Assembly (NCBI GenBank): GCA_017469625.1
Contig: JAFUGA010000001.1
Coordinates: forward strand, 1-64,000
DNA length: 64,000 nucleotides
Origin: Bacteroidales bacterium
GTDB lineage: Bacteria > Bacteroidota > Bacteroidia > Bacteroidales > P3
Reading direction: 5' to 3'
Shown here: positions 45,701-53,183 of the stretch, one piece after another
Numbering within the stretch: position 1 is the first letter of the stretch
Layout of the letters: each line of letters opens with the position of its first letter
Translations under genes and position numbers: made by a program
Notes under the pieces: model-generated
What the model was told of the DNA's origin: nothing
What the model saw: the letters and a program-made list of their open reading frames with translations, nothing else
Databases searched by the model: none

Positions 45701-46047
45701 ATCAGAAAAATTATTATAGAATAGCAGGTTTGGACGCTGTTTGGATAGACAATGTAACAATACCTGAAAACAGTCTTTTTGTTGGTTTAGAAGAAAATGC
45801 TCCTATTTCAAATAATATAAATATTTATCCAAATCCTACAAAAGATATTCTTTATATAGAGGGTGTAAAACAAAACGATGTAATAACTTTATGTGATGTT
45901 ACGGGTAAGTTTGTATATCAGAAAAAAGTGAATAGTGAAAAAGAGATGATAGATGTTTCACATATTTCTTCGGGAGTTTATTATCTTTTTGTTCAAAACA
46001 AATATATAAATAACAAAAGTAAAATCATAATAAGCAAAACTAAATAA
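42709..46047 (+). CDS. Gingipain-like C25 cysteine protease with T9SS sorting domain
   Basis: Secreted protease of about 1112 residues. A signal peptide starts at MNKKNIIFIFLILF; longer starts at 42685 overlap the promoter box and a start at 42703 is also possible. Residues 55-230 form a prodomain, then the C25 catalytic domain with the His region NYSAHCTESGWYLP and the nucleophile region ISNCCSAGAF. Ig-like and jelly-roll-like regions follow. The C terminus (IYPNPTKDILYIEG ... GVYYLFVQ) is a type A T9SS sorting domain, cleaved when the protein is attached to the surface. The DUF4271 gene follows 7 bases later. Confidence 0.9.
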   Translation: MNKKNIIFIFLILFSYIVFSQNILNKNGKENTKISLFSQTKEYISFTQEFNYLSLNKIVLNGETFYTLFMGEEFNKSYSIGQANLPTYNSLISIPICENIEIEENVLEKETYQLEQNILITPSQPSQSKQNEDIPFSFDEKYYSRKSFGENLHTKVHILGMMGGNKLARLSICPIRYNPSTNTIEIAKKVSVKVKFINMDYKATSSLQSKHNTIASFSEQYTLNKNTTSQDKPYKMVIVAPDSFQPTLQPFISWKRQQGFIIVEAYTSEIGNDTNSIRSYLYNLYINDTLSPDYLLICGDTPQIPSFEDRYGGLDHHYTDLYYAEYTSDFLPDVFYGRMSARDTATLSSILQKTITYEKYLLDDDSYLNRSLLVAGKETSYPATTVTNGQNNYAKTYLADYTDTSIYYNPDSGLQVGAILEDINNGQAWVNYSAHCTESGWYLPAVRTNSVDQFTNVGKYGVFISNCCSAGAFSETTCFSEKLLQVENKGAVASIAASDYTYWEEDYYWSVGNKSLSLNASYNENNLGAYDRFFHTHNETREEYYTTMGQMIVAGNLAVEMSGTDMANYYWEVYNLQGDPTLIPYVGVPQEIDATYSKVYDINTNTFTITTIPYSYVSLTLNDTVIDAKETNEEGIALLNLSNVTSPCYLSLVVTAQFYRPLMDSIKIVVEGSPFINVSNLTITEESEDIVERVKEETNYNIDITVKNDGLESLVSSSNDNLTITSNSNTVEYLSNNLHTIHNLLPDKDTTITINLKTKQGIKQNDDLLLTLCVSGDSYTKQINIPINIKSPILEIGNLTLLQQEDSIYISFDLINNGLLATKEGEVSIDEIMAYDTVAPLSNRESTRKTFAFINDDAEYLDLNIEYTAGNYQTTSVLHTRLKGFLETFETKDFSLLAWDTTDDNSWEIDTTVFYSGKASARSKNGLDHNEISKLSLKINTFIDDSISFYYKTSTDKYFDILYFQIDGNTKLNVSGENDWTYKSFALPKGEHIVAWYYQKNYYRIAGLDAVWIDNVTIPENSLFVGLEENAPISNNINIYPNPTKDILYIEGVKQNDVITLCDVTGKFVYQKKVNSEKEMIDVSHISSGVYYLFVQNKYINNKSKIIISKTK

Positions 46048-46054
46048 GTCAATT

Positions 46055-46948
46055 ATGTTACAGGATTCTACAAATATAAACTATGCAGTCAAAGATACTG
46101 TTTTTATACCTACATATTTGGATAAAAATCCGTTATATACTCCTGCAGATAGTTCTGAAAACATTACCTGCAAACAGTATATTGTAACAATACTTCAGGA
46201 TTCTTTTCCTTTACCTAAAAAGACTGAAACCTTGTTTCTGAATAGGGAAACAACAACACATAACAATCTAAAGTTAGAAGACAGACAAATAGAAACGAAT
46301 AATGATTGGGTCTTATTAACTTTTATTACTATTATCTTTATACTTGCTTTGGAGATAAGATTTGCAGGAAAGATTATAAAAGATATGTTATCGGGTTGTT
46401 TTTATAAGACACCACTAAATATTTCTGTAAAAGACGGAGATAGGGTTAATCTTTTATCCACTTTGCCTTTGCTATTTGTATTCTTGCCTATATTCTCACT
46501 ACTATTGTTTTATACTGCGGATTATTTTGGTTACAAGAATATGTTTCCTCCGCTTATCAAAAACGATTTATTTATCTTCTTATCCATATATATACTTTCT
46601 ATAGCTGTTTTGTTTATAAAGATAATTCTTATAAAATTCTTCGGTTGGGTATTCAAAAAAATAAAGATTAGCAATTATTATGTACAATTGCATATTAACT
46701 TCAATTTTTTGCTTGGTTTGATACTAATAATCCCCGTTTTTTGTTTCGTATATGTAGATAATTGGTACAAAGAAATATTTCTATTTGTTAGTTTCTTTTT
46801 TGTTGTATTAGAGTGGGTTACAAGATTGATACGGACTTTTTCTATAATTATTACATCTTTTAGATTTTCTCATATCTATCTTTTTTTCTATCTTTGCACC
46901 ATAGAATTATTACCAATAATAGTTTTATGTAAATTGTTATTATTCTAA
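46055..46948 (+). CDS. DUF4271 membrane protein
   Basis: The 297-residue protein has a hydrophilic N-terminal 80 residues and about six membrane helices. It matches the pattern of DUF4271, found in Bacteroidetes just upstream of hemD and rnpA, as here. It is unknown in function. An internal TATCTTTG (46889) at its 3' end may give hemD its own promoter. Confidence 0.8.
   Translation: MLQDSTNINYAVKDTVFIPTYLDKNPLYTPADSSENITCKQYIVTILQDSFPLPKKTETLFLNRETTTHNNLKLEDRQIETNNDWVLLTFITIIFILALEIRFAGKIIKDMLSGCFYKTPLNISVKDGDRVNLLSTLPLLFVFLPIFSLLLFYTADYFGYKNMFPPLIKNDLFIFLSIYILSIAVLFIKIILIKFFGWVFKKIKISNYYVQLHINFNFLLGLILIIPVFCFVYVDNWYKEIFLFVSFFFVVLEWVTRLIRTFSIIITSFRFSHIYLFFYLCTIELLPIIVLCKLLLF
46889..46896 (+). 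promoter_or_regulatory. Internal -7 box before hemD
   Basis: TATCTTTG inside the 3' end of the DUF4271 gene, 62 bases before the hemD ATG. No -33 box is clear, so confidence is low. Confidence 0.4.
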
Positions 46949-46958
46949 ATAAAACGTA

Positions 46959-47966
46959 ATGGCAAACAATAAAATAAAGAATATTTTAATATCTCAGCCT
47001 GAGCCTCCTAACTTGGAGAATTCACAATACAAATATATTATTGATAAATACAATGTCAAATTTACTTTCAATAAGTTTTTTGACGTGGTAAGTATATCAA
47101 ATCAAGAATTTAGGAAAGAAAGAATAAAACTTTTGGATTATACTGCTGTAATAATGACAAGCACTTTAGCAGTGGATAATTACTTTCATTTCGCAGGAGT
47201 AGAGAGGGTAAAAGTACCAGATACTATGAAGTTCTTCTGCATTACAGAAACAGTAGCCAATTATTTGCAAAACTACATACAGTATAGAAAAAGAAAAATC
47301 TTTCCGGGCAAAATTACATTTGATGAATTGACTGAAGTAATGTTAAAACATTCTAATGAAACTTTCCTATTTCCTTGTGCCGAAGATGCAAGACCTGAAA
47401 ACTTCAAAAAATTGGATAGTTTGGGTATCAACTATACAAAAATAGTTATGTACCGTTCAAAACCTAAGGACGTTAAAAAAGAAATTGACATCAAAAAGTT
47501 TGATATGGTCGTTCTGTTTTCTCCTATAGGAGTGAAATCTTTTTTGATGAACTTCCCAAATACAACTTCCGATGATATAGTGTTTGGTGCTTTTGGTGAG
47601 GCAACTCATAGTGCATTAAAGAAAGCAAAAATAAAAATAGCCATACCAGCTCCTACAACAAAGGCTCCTTCTATGGTTATGGCAATAGAGCATTATTTGG
47701 CAAGCAATGTAGTAGAGGAAGAAAAACAAGCAAAACCTACAACTACTACTGCAAAAAAGACTGTTAGCAAAAAAAGTACTACCACTGTAAAGAAAACAAC
47801 TGCAACAACGAAAAAAGCAACTACAACAACAAAGAAGGCAACAAGTAGTACAACTACAAAAACCACAGTTTCAAAAGCCAAACCAAAGACAACCTCTACC
47901 ACAAGTACTAAAACCAAAACAACTACAAAAAAGACGACAACTTCTTCAAAAACAAAGAAAGCATAA
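46959..47966 (+). CDS. hemD: Uroporphyrinogen-III synthase family protein with Lys/Thr-rich tail
   Basis: HemD closes the ring of hydroxymethylbilane in haem synthesis. Residues 1-250 resemble HemD: VVLFSPIGVKSFL and FGAFGEATHSALKK near residue 205. Residues 256-335 are an 80-residue low-complexity tail of Lys, Thr, Ser and Ala (for example TTTVKKTTATTKKATTTTKK), with a strong positive charge, like a histone H1 or nucleoid protein tail. Bacteroidetes HemD-like proteins next to rnpA are sometimes non-canonical; enzyme activity is not certain. The next gene starts on its stop codon. Confidence 0.8.
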   Translation: MANNKIKNILISQPEPPNLENSQYKYIIDKYNVKFTFNKFFDVVSISNQEFRKERIKLLDYTAVIMTSTLAVDNYFHFAGVERVKVPDTMKFFCITETVANYLQNYIQYRKRKIFPGKITFDELTEVMLKHSNETFLFPCAEDARPENFKKLDSLGINYTKIVMYRSKPKDVKKEIDIKKFDMVVLFSPIGVKSFLMNFPNTTSDDIVFGAFGEATHSALKKAKIKIAIPAPTTKAPSMVMAIEHYLASNVVEEEKQAKPTTTTAKKTVSKKSTTTVKKTTATTKKATTTTKKATSSTTTKTTVSKAKPKTTSTTSTKTKTTTKKTTTSSKTKKA

Positions 47967-48355
47967 TGTTTTCCTTTTCTAAACAAGAAAGACTTTGTTC
48001 TTATAGTAGGATAAATGAATTGTTTGCAAAAGGAGAGTCGTTTTTTGTTTATCCGTTTAGGGTGCATTATCTTTTGAACAAACAGGGTATGGGTATGAAC
48101 AAAGTACTTGTTGTTTGTCCGAAACGTAATCATAAACACGCTGTTGAGAGAAACCTTATAAAAAGAAGAATACGAGAAGCCTATAGGTTGAATAATAATG
48201 ATTTAAAACTACTTTCAAAACAAGAAAACTTTGATATAGACTTCTCCATATCCTATACAAGCAAGGAAGTTCTACCTTTTCAACTTATAGAAGAAAAAGT
48301 TAAAGAGGTGTTAGAGACTTTAGCAAACACTGTTTTTAATTCTCAAGAGGTATGA
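47966..48355 (+). CDS. rnpA: Ribonuclease P protein component
   Basis: The basic subunit of RNase P, which trims the 5' ends of tRNA. The RNR signature is [14 protein letters not shown] near residue 62. At 129 residues it is normal. It overlaps hemD by one base and yidD by 4, so rnpA-yidD are translationally coupled, as in many bacteria. Confidence 0.94.
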   Translation: MFSFSKQERLCSYSRINELFAKGESFFVYPFRVHYLLNKQGMGMNKVLVVCPKRNHKHAVERNLIKRRIREAYRLNNNDLKLLSKQENFDIDFSISYTSKEVLPFQLIEEKVKEVLETLANTVFNSQEV

Positions 48356-48591
48356 TTGTTTTTAAGTTTTTCTCAAAAGCATTGCAATATCTGTTTATTC
48401 TGTTAATAAATTTTTACAGAAATTTCATATCTCCACACACTCCACCATCGTGTAGATTTACTCCAACTTGTTCTCAATATGCTTTAGAGGCAATAAAAAA
48501 GTACGGTCCTTTCAAAGGATTTTGGTTATCTTTCAAAAGGATTTTGCGTTGCAATCCTTGGGGTGGTAGTGGTTATGACCCCATACCATAG
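48352..48591 (+). CDS. yidD: Membrane protein insertion efficiency factor YidD
   Basis: A 79-residue protein with an amphipathic N terminus that helps YidC insert proteins. The motif [19 protein letters not shown] and the end [11 protein letters not shown] are family hallmarks. It overlaps rnpA by 4 bases (ATGA). Confidence 0.95.
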   Translation: MIVFKFFSKALQYLFILLINFYRNFISPHTPPSCRFTPTCSQYALEAIKKYGPFKGFWLSFKRILRCNPWGGSGYDPIP

Positions 48592-48673
48592 TTTTTTGTA
48601 TCTTTCTTACATACTGAGAATTAAGACAAGACTCTTAAGAAAACCGTCCTACACTTTTAGAAAAAATCTCTAC

Positions 48674-50233
48674 TTAAAAAGTTCCTAAATATATATGTGG
48701 ATTATCTTTTTTGTCCAACCATTCCAATATCTTTTTAAGTTCTGGCAATGGCACTGCCACACAACCAAAAGTCCTGTGTTTATCTGATTTTTTCTTGTGC
48801 AGACATATAGCACTACCTTTGCCTTTTACTATTGGGTTGATGTTATAATCAACTACTATAGCATATTCATACAACTCTATTTCGGAAAGAATTTCGTTTT
48901 TTCCCATTCTATATTCGTTAGTGCTGTCTATTATTATTTGATTGTAGAATGCTGAATTTGTATCTGTTACCCAAACGTGTTGAGGTGTTATCTTTGTGTA
49001 ATCCAACTTTACTTTCAAATCATTTCTTCCAAATGCTTTACTTATAGAAAATAAACCTGTAGGAGTCTTGCCATCACCCTCTACTTTGCAACCCTCTTTC
49101 GCAAAACCAGCATAACCCAATCCTACTTTGCAGGTAGGAAATACCTCTTCCCATTTGTTAGTGTATATATTCTTTTGGAAAGTGTATAAATCTGCACTAT
49201 AATCCTTAGAGTTGTTGTTCAATACCAATATAATCTGACTACAATTTGATATATCTATATGCTTCTCTTTTATTATTTTATGCAGAACTTCTGCTTTGTC
49301 TTGTTCCTTTGGAATGTTTGCGATGAACTTTTTTAGACTCTCTCTTTCATTTTCTATATAAGAGTTTCGTTTTATTTTAGTCATAGAAGCGTTGGCGTAA
49401 ATTTGCAGGGCATTACTGCACAAATCTTCATTGAAAGTTTCTTTTCCTTTTGAACTAATGATGTTTGCCAATAAGATATTTGCGTAATAATAGTTGTATT
49501 TCTTCTTTGTATCGGACTGAATGATAGTATTTAACATATCCAACCTCTTTTCTTCAGAATAGAAATTATCACTCCACTTGTTAATTCCCTCATACTCGTT
49601 TTCTCCGTTGTTAAAATCGCACAAAATGGAAGCAATCGGACTGTAAGCCATCAAAATCTTGCAAGCAATATTCCTTTGCAGACTATCCATATATTCAGAA
49701 AAATTTTTCGTGCTATCTATGTACATACTGATGTTGCATGTAGTGTCCTTCTCCCAAGTTTCTATGTTCAGTTTTGCAGATAAAACGTTGTCATTCAAAG
49801 TAATATTCAACCCTACATAAGAATCTTTCTTTGCAAATCTTTTCCTTAATTTTTTTATTAAACCATTACTCAAAGAGAAATAATTACCAACGCTTATTAG
49901 GTTATTATCATCTGAGGCACTAATCTCCAATTTTGTTAAAAAACCTAAGGATTTTTTGCCCTTTTTCCTAATTTCGTCCTCTGTCATTTCGTTTAATTTT
50001 TTCTCTGCTGAGGTTAAAATATTAGGAATTTCCCTTTTTACTATCTGATTTCTAATAGATTCCTTAGTTATACTGTTTTCCCCAAATTCATTTTTTGTAG
50101 GTAGGGTTATCTCTCCAAAATATATTTGATTTCCTTTAAAAACCGATGGCAATAATATTATAAGAAATAGTACCACTACTACAATAATACTAATCCTTTT
50201 CCAACTAATGTTTCCTAATTTCTTTATCTCCAT
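48674..50233 (-). CDS. L,D-transpeptidase (YkuD) membrane-anchored
   Basis: YkuD enzymes make 3-3 crosslinks in peptidoglycan or attach proteins to it. The 519-residue protein has an N-terminal membrane helix (ISIIVVVVLFLIILLPSVF) and a long helical periplasmic region (residues 40-350). The catalytic domain is in the C-terminal 160 residues: the histidine and cysteine motif reads HRTFGCVAVPLPEL, with AICLHKK upstream. The extra domain has no name I can assign. Confidence 0.87.
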   Translation of the reverse strand: MEIKKLGNISWKRISIIVVVVLFLIILLPSVFKGNQIYFGEITLPTKNEFGENSITKESIRNQIVKREIPNILTSAEKKLNEMTEDEIRKKGKKSLGFLTKLEISASDDNNLISVGNYFSLSNGLIKKLRKRFAKKDSYVGLNITLNDNVLSAKLNIETWEKDTTCNISMYIDSTKNFSEYMDSLQRNIACKILMAYSPIASILCDFNNGENEYEGINKWSDNFYSEEKRLDMLNTIIQSDTKKKYNYYYANILLANIISSKGKETFNEDLCSNALQIYANASMTKIKRNSYIENERESLKKFIANIPKEQDKAEVLHKIIKEKHIDISNCSQIILVLNNNSKDYSADLYTFQKNIYTNKWEEVFPTCKVGLGYAGFAKEGCKVEGDGKTPTGLFSISKAFGRNDLKVKLDYTKITPQHVWVTDTNSAFYNQIIIDSTNEYRMGKNEILSEIELYEYAIVVDYNINPIVKGKGSAICLHKKKSDKHRTFGCVAVPLPELKKILEWLDKKDNPHIYLGTF

Positions 50234-50453
50234 ACGTCTAAATAATTTTCGTTAAATTATGTTTTTACTATGTTTTTGCTGTACTTTTTATCATAAAAAA
50301 TACTGAAAAATAGTCTAAATTTTGCTTTATTTTATATATTCTATTTTATAATATACTAATATACAATCTTTTAATTTTCCCTCAATTCAAACTTTCTTAA
50401 AAAAATGTATTTATTAGCCTATTTTTTCATTTTTATTCACCTATTTAGGTTTG

Positions 50454-50461
50454 CAAAGATA
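50454..50461 (-). promoter_or_regulatory. -7 box of the L,D-transpeptidase gene
   Basis: TATCTTTG on the - strand, 220 bases before the ATG, implying a long AT-rich leader without a visible gene. Confidence 0.5.
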
Positions 50462-50524
50462 GAAAAATCTTAATAAACATAAAATAATACTAAACAAATT
50501 TTTTATATGCGAAGTAAAGAAAAA

Positions 50525-50672
50525 ATTTTCTAAAACTTTGTTTTGCGTTTCTATCTCTTTGTTTTAATTTTCTCTTTCTTTGTTTCGCTATCATAGAACT
50601 TTGTTTTAGAAAATTAAAACGAAGAGATAGAAAGATAAAACTTCGTTTCGTGCGAGCAAAATAAAGAGAAAA
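50525..50672. repeat. 21-bp-lattice repeat array 6 (7 sites)
   Basis: Sites start at 50536, 50557, 50578, 50599 (CTTTG), 50620 (CGAAG), 50641 (CTTCG) and 50662 (TAAAG), exactly 21 bp apart. It lies on the 3' side of the 50754 gene. The rest of the 50234-50753 gap is AT-rich and gene-free. Confidence 0.9.
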
Positions 50673-50753
50673 AAAATACTTCTTCATTCTTGTGGTTAAA
50701 GATGAAGAAGTACCAAAAAATATGCAAAAAATGAATATCAATAAATTTTTAAT

Positions 50754-51377
50754 TTATTGTCTAAGTTTTGAAGAAAAGAATTCGTTAAGTTTGTTTTCCA
50801 CTTGTTTAACGTAATCTTTTACAAAATAAGTCTGAATATGGGTAGCACCATCTCTGATAAAATATTCTTTATCCAAAGTTCCCGTTGCTTTTTCAAAGGC
50901 TTCGTCAGACATATACTTAGAGTCGGCTTTGCTACCTGCTATAATCAAAAGTGGTTGTGCTATAAGGTTCATTCTATCCGTTGCGTCCCAATTCATAAGT
51001 TCCATCATACTGCTGGCAGTGTAGGTGCCTGTTGCGTTTGGGTGAGCATAATCAACACCATAATAGATTGTAATAAAACCATGCTGAGCAAGAATTTGTG
51101 CATACGCACCTGCAACCTGTTCTTTCACTCCTCCATTTGGGTGAGCAACAACTATAGCAGGGTATTTCTTGTTTTTGTCATAATCTGCTGGTGTATAAAC
51201 ATTGGCAGACACCGTAATATTTTTGGTTTTATAAGTTATAGGGTGAATATTTACTTTTCCCTTTTCGTTTTTCACTATTGCATTGTCATAAACCAAACCA
51301 AAAGGATTTTTATCCTTCTGTGCCAAAGCATTAATTGTTATGACCATAACCGTAAGTATTAAAATTATCTTTTTCAT
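50754..51377 (-). CDS. Secreted alpha/beta hydrolase missing the nucleophile segment
   Basis: The 207-residue protein has a signal peptide (IILILTVMVITINALAQ). The first half reads like dienelactone-hydrolase relatives (AIVVAHPNGGVKEQVAG, ILAQHGFITIYYG). The second half, from about residue 125, resembles their C-terminal part (AQPLLIIAGSKADSK ... IRDGATH). Family members are 300-340 residues and carry a G-x-C/S-x-G nucleophile elbow in between, which is absent. About 100 or more residues seem to be missing at residues 104-125. It is either a degenerate enzyme or a binding protein. Confidence 0.75.
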   Translation of the reverse strand: MKKIILILTVMVITINALAQKDKNPFGLVYDNAIVKNEKGKVNIHPITYKTKNITVSANVYTPADYDKNKKYPAIVVAHPNGGVKEQVAGAYAQILAQHGFITIYYGVDYAHPNATGTYTASSMMELMNWDATDRMNLIAQPLLIIAGSKADSKYMSDEAFEKATGTLDKEYFIRDGATHIQTYFVKDYVKQVENKLNEFFSSKLRQ

Positions 51378-51399
51378 ATACTAAAATCTTTTTCCACTG

Positions 51400-51407
51400 C
51401 AAAGATA
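51400..51407 (-). promoter_or_regulatory. -7 box of the 50754 gene
   Basis: TATCTTTG on the - strand, 23 bases before the ATG, so the shortened gene still has a promoter. Confidence 0.6.
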
Positions 51408-51524
51408 CAAAATTTCCTCCATTCACAATTAACAAAATCCCCCTTTGTTTTACACTTTTAGAAGAAATATTCGTTGAAATAAGATTTCTTTTTGGTTTTG
51501 TGGGGTGAAATAAAATTTTATTTG

Positions 51525-51532
51525 TAATTTTG
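51525..51532 (+). promoter_or_regulatory. -7 box of rbfA (message leaderless)
   Basis: TAATTTTG ends 6 bases before the rbfA ATG, so the transcript should begin at or next to the start codon. The upstream TTG start would lie inside the box. Confidence 0.6.
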
Positions 51533-51538
51533 CAGGTT

Positions 51539-51925
51539 ATGGAAACAAGAAGAATGGAAAAAATAAACAGACTAATACAAAAAGATTTGTCTGAAATAAT
51601 AAGAGAGAAAAGTAGAGAGGAATTTTTTTCATCTGTAATAAGTGTAACAAGGGTAGATGTTACAAGCGACCTTTCTCTTGCGAGAGTTTATGTAAGTATA
51701 TTTGCTCCAACCAATGTTTTGGAAACAGTAAAAGATGAAAAGGAGAAAAAAAATCTTACTCCGTCTGAATATGTCTTAAAACTCTTAAGAGAGAAAAAAG
51801 ACCTTATACGTATGTATTTAGGTCAAAGAGAAAGACATCAATTGAGAATTATACCAGATATAACATTTTATCTTGATGATACTTTAGACTATGCTAAACG
51901 CATAGACGAACTTTTGAAACAATAA
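51539..51925 (+). CDS. rbfA: 30S ribosome-binding factor A
   Basis: RbfA assists 16S rRNA 5' maturation. The 128-residue protein has a KH-like fold: NRLIQKDLSEIIRE at the N terminus, VDVTSDLSLARVYVSIFA in the middle and PDITFYLDDTLDYAKRIDELL at the end. I start it at METRRMEK (51539), because the earlier TTG overlaps the promoter. It is followed after 38 bases by the permease gene. Confidence 0.93.
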   Translation: METRRMEKINRLIQKDLSEIIREKSREEFFSSVISVTRVDVTSDLSLARVYVSIFAPTNVLETVKDEKEKKNLTPSEYVLKLLREKKDLIRMYLGQRERHQLRIIPDITFYLDDTLDYAKRIDELLKQ

Positions 51926-51963
51926 TAGTAAAGAACTACAATATTAAGTTTAGAAATCAAGAA

Positions 51964-53181
51964 ATGAAATTGAGAGATATTTTTTTTGTGGTAAGAAAAC
52001 TTATTTTCTCCAAAAGAAATAAAGGTATTGTTCATATTATTTCTTTGATTTCTTTAATAGGTATTGCTGTAGTAAGTTTTGCTTTGGTTGTTGTGTTGAG
52101 TGTTTTCAACGGTTTTACTTCTGTAGCCGAGCAAATGTTAGCAAAAGAAAATCCACCTATACTTATTTCTGCACAAAAAGGAAAAAAGTTCTCTGTTTCG
52201 CAAGTAGAACACATAAGAAACATAGAGGGAATACAGACTATTATTCCTATAGTTAATCAAACTATATTATTGACTGTTGGAGACGAAAGACAAGTTGTGC
52301 AGATGATAGGCACAGATGAATCGTATTTTCATTACAATCCATTAGATACAAGTATTGCAAATGGGGTAGAAACCTTTGATGGGTTGAAATATGGTGAGTG
52401 TATAATGGGTATAAACCTTGCTTTGAAGATGGGACTAAACAAAGGGGCTGAAAAAATGAATATTCCCGTAAAAGTAAGCATACCTCAGAAACAAGATGAT
52501 GCTATAGTGGTGGAAGATATGTTGAAAACAACAGTTTTTAGATACACAGCAAGTTATATAACACGAAGTGATTTAGATGACAATTATATATTTGTGTCTA
52601 TAGATAATGCAAGAGAACTACTATCATATAAAAAAGATGAGGTGAATTATTTATATGTTTTACCATCTGCAAAATATGACACAGAGAAAATTATTAAAGA
52701 GATAAGAAAGAATGAAAACTTTAAAGAAAATCTTTCAGTAAAAAATATCTTTGAACAACAACCGCTATATTTTCGCATAGCAAAAAGCGAGAAAATGGCG
52801 GTATATATTATTCTTTCTTTGATAATATTTATTGCAACTATAAACATAATAAGTACTTTGATTATTCTGCATATTCAAAAAGAGAATATGAATTTTTTAT
52901 TCAGGGCCATAGGTACAACGAAAAAAGATTTGCGTAATATTTATTTTCTTTATGGTCAAGTAATAAATGTTTTGGGTTGTTTTATAGGAGTTATTATAGG
53001 AGTAGTTTTTTGTTATCTTCAACAGCAGTTTGGTTTCATAAAACTTACTCAAGATAGTTTTGTTATAGATTCTTTTCCTATAAAAATTTTGTTTTGGGAT
53101 ATAATAAGAGTGATAGTTATTGTGTTAATAATAGGAACTATCAGTATAAGAATGGTTAGTAAAAGAATAAAGATAAATTAG
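51964..53181 (+). CDS. ABC transporter permease of the LolC/E (FtsX/MacB-like) type
   Basis: The 405-residue inner-membrane protein has one N-terminal helix (residues 20-45), a periplasmic domain (45-270) and three C-terminal helices. The N-terminal SLISLIGIAVVSFALVVVLSVFNGF is the LolC/LolE signature. These proteins pull lipoproteins from the inner membrane for LolA, whose candidate is at 15.9 kb. In Bacteroidetes a single such protein often replaces LolC and LolE. Its ATPase is not adjacent. Confidence 0.88.
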   Translation: MKLRDIFFVVRKLIFSKRNKGIVHIISLISLIGIAVVSFALVVVLSVFNGFTSVAEQMLAKENPPILISAQKGKKFSVSQVEHIRNIEGIQTIIPIVNQTILLTVGDERQVVQMIGTDESYFHYNPLDTSIANGVETFDGLKYGECIMGINLALKMGLNKGAEKMNIPVKVSIPQKQDDAIVVEDMLKTTVFRYTASYITRSDLDDNYIFVSIDNARELLSYKKDEVNYLYVLPSAKYDTEKIIKEIRKNENFKENLSVKNIFEQQPLYFRIAKSEKMAVYIILSLIIFIATINIISTLIILHIQKENMNFLFRAIGTTKKDLRNIYFLYGQVINVLGCFIGVIIGVVFCYLQQQFGFIKLTQDSFVIDSFPIKILFWDIIRVIVIVLIIGTISIRMVSKRIKIN

Positions 53182-53183
53182 AT

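Noticed and set aside
47693-48139. 148-residue valine/phenylalanine-rich ORF on the - strand
   Set aside because: It is the antisense shadow of the Lys/Thr-rich HemD tail and rnpA.
49344-49390. Lattice copy within the L,D-transpeptidase gene
   Set aside because: CTTTC and TTTCG are 21 bp apart but the next position fails; two loose matches are not enough in AT-rich coding DNA.
51440-51470. Lattice copy upstream of rbfA
   Set aside because: One CTTTG is present at 51443, with no partner at plus or minus 21 bp.
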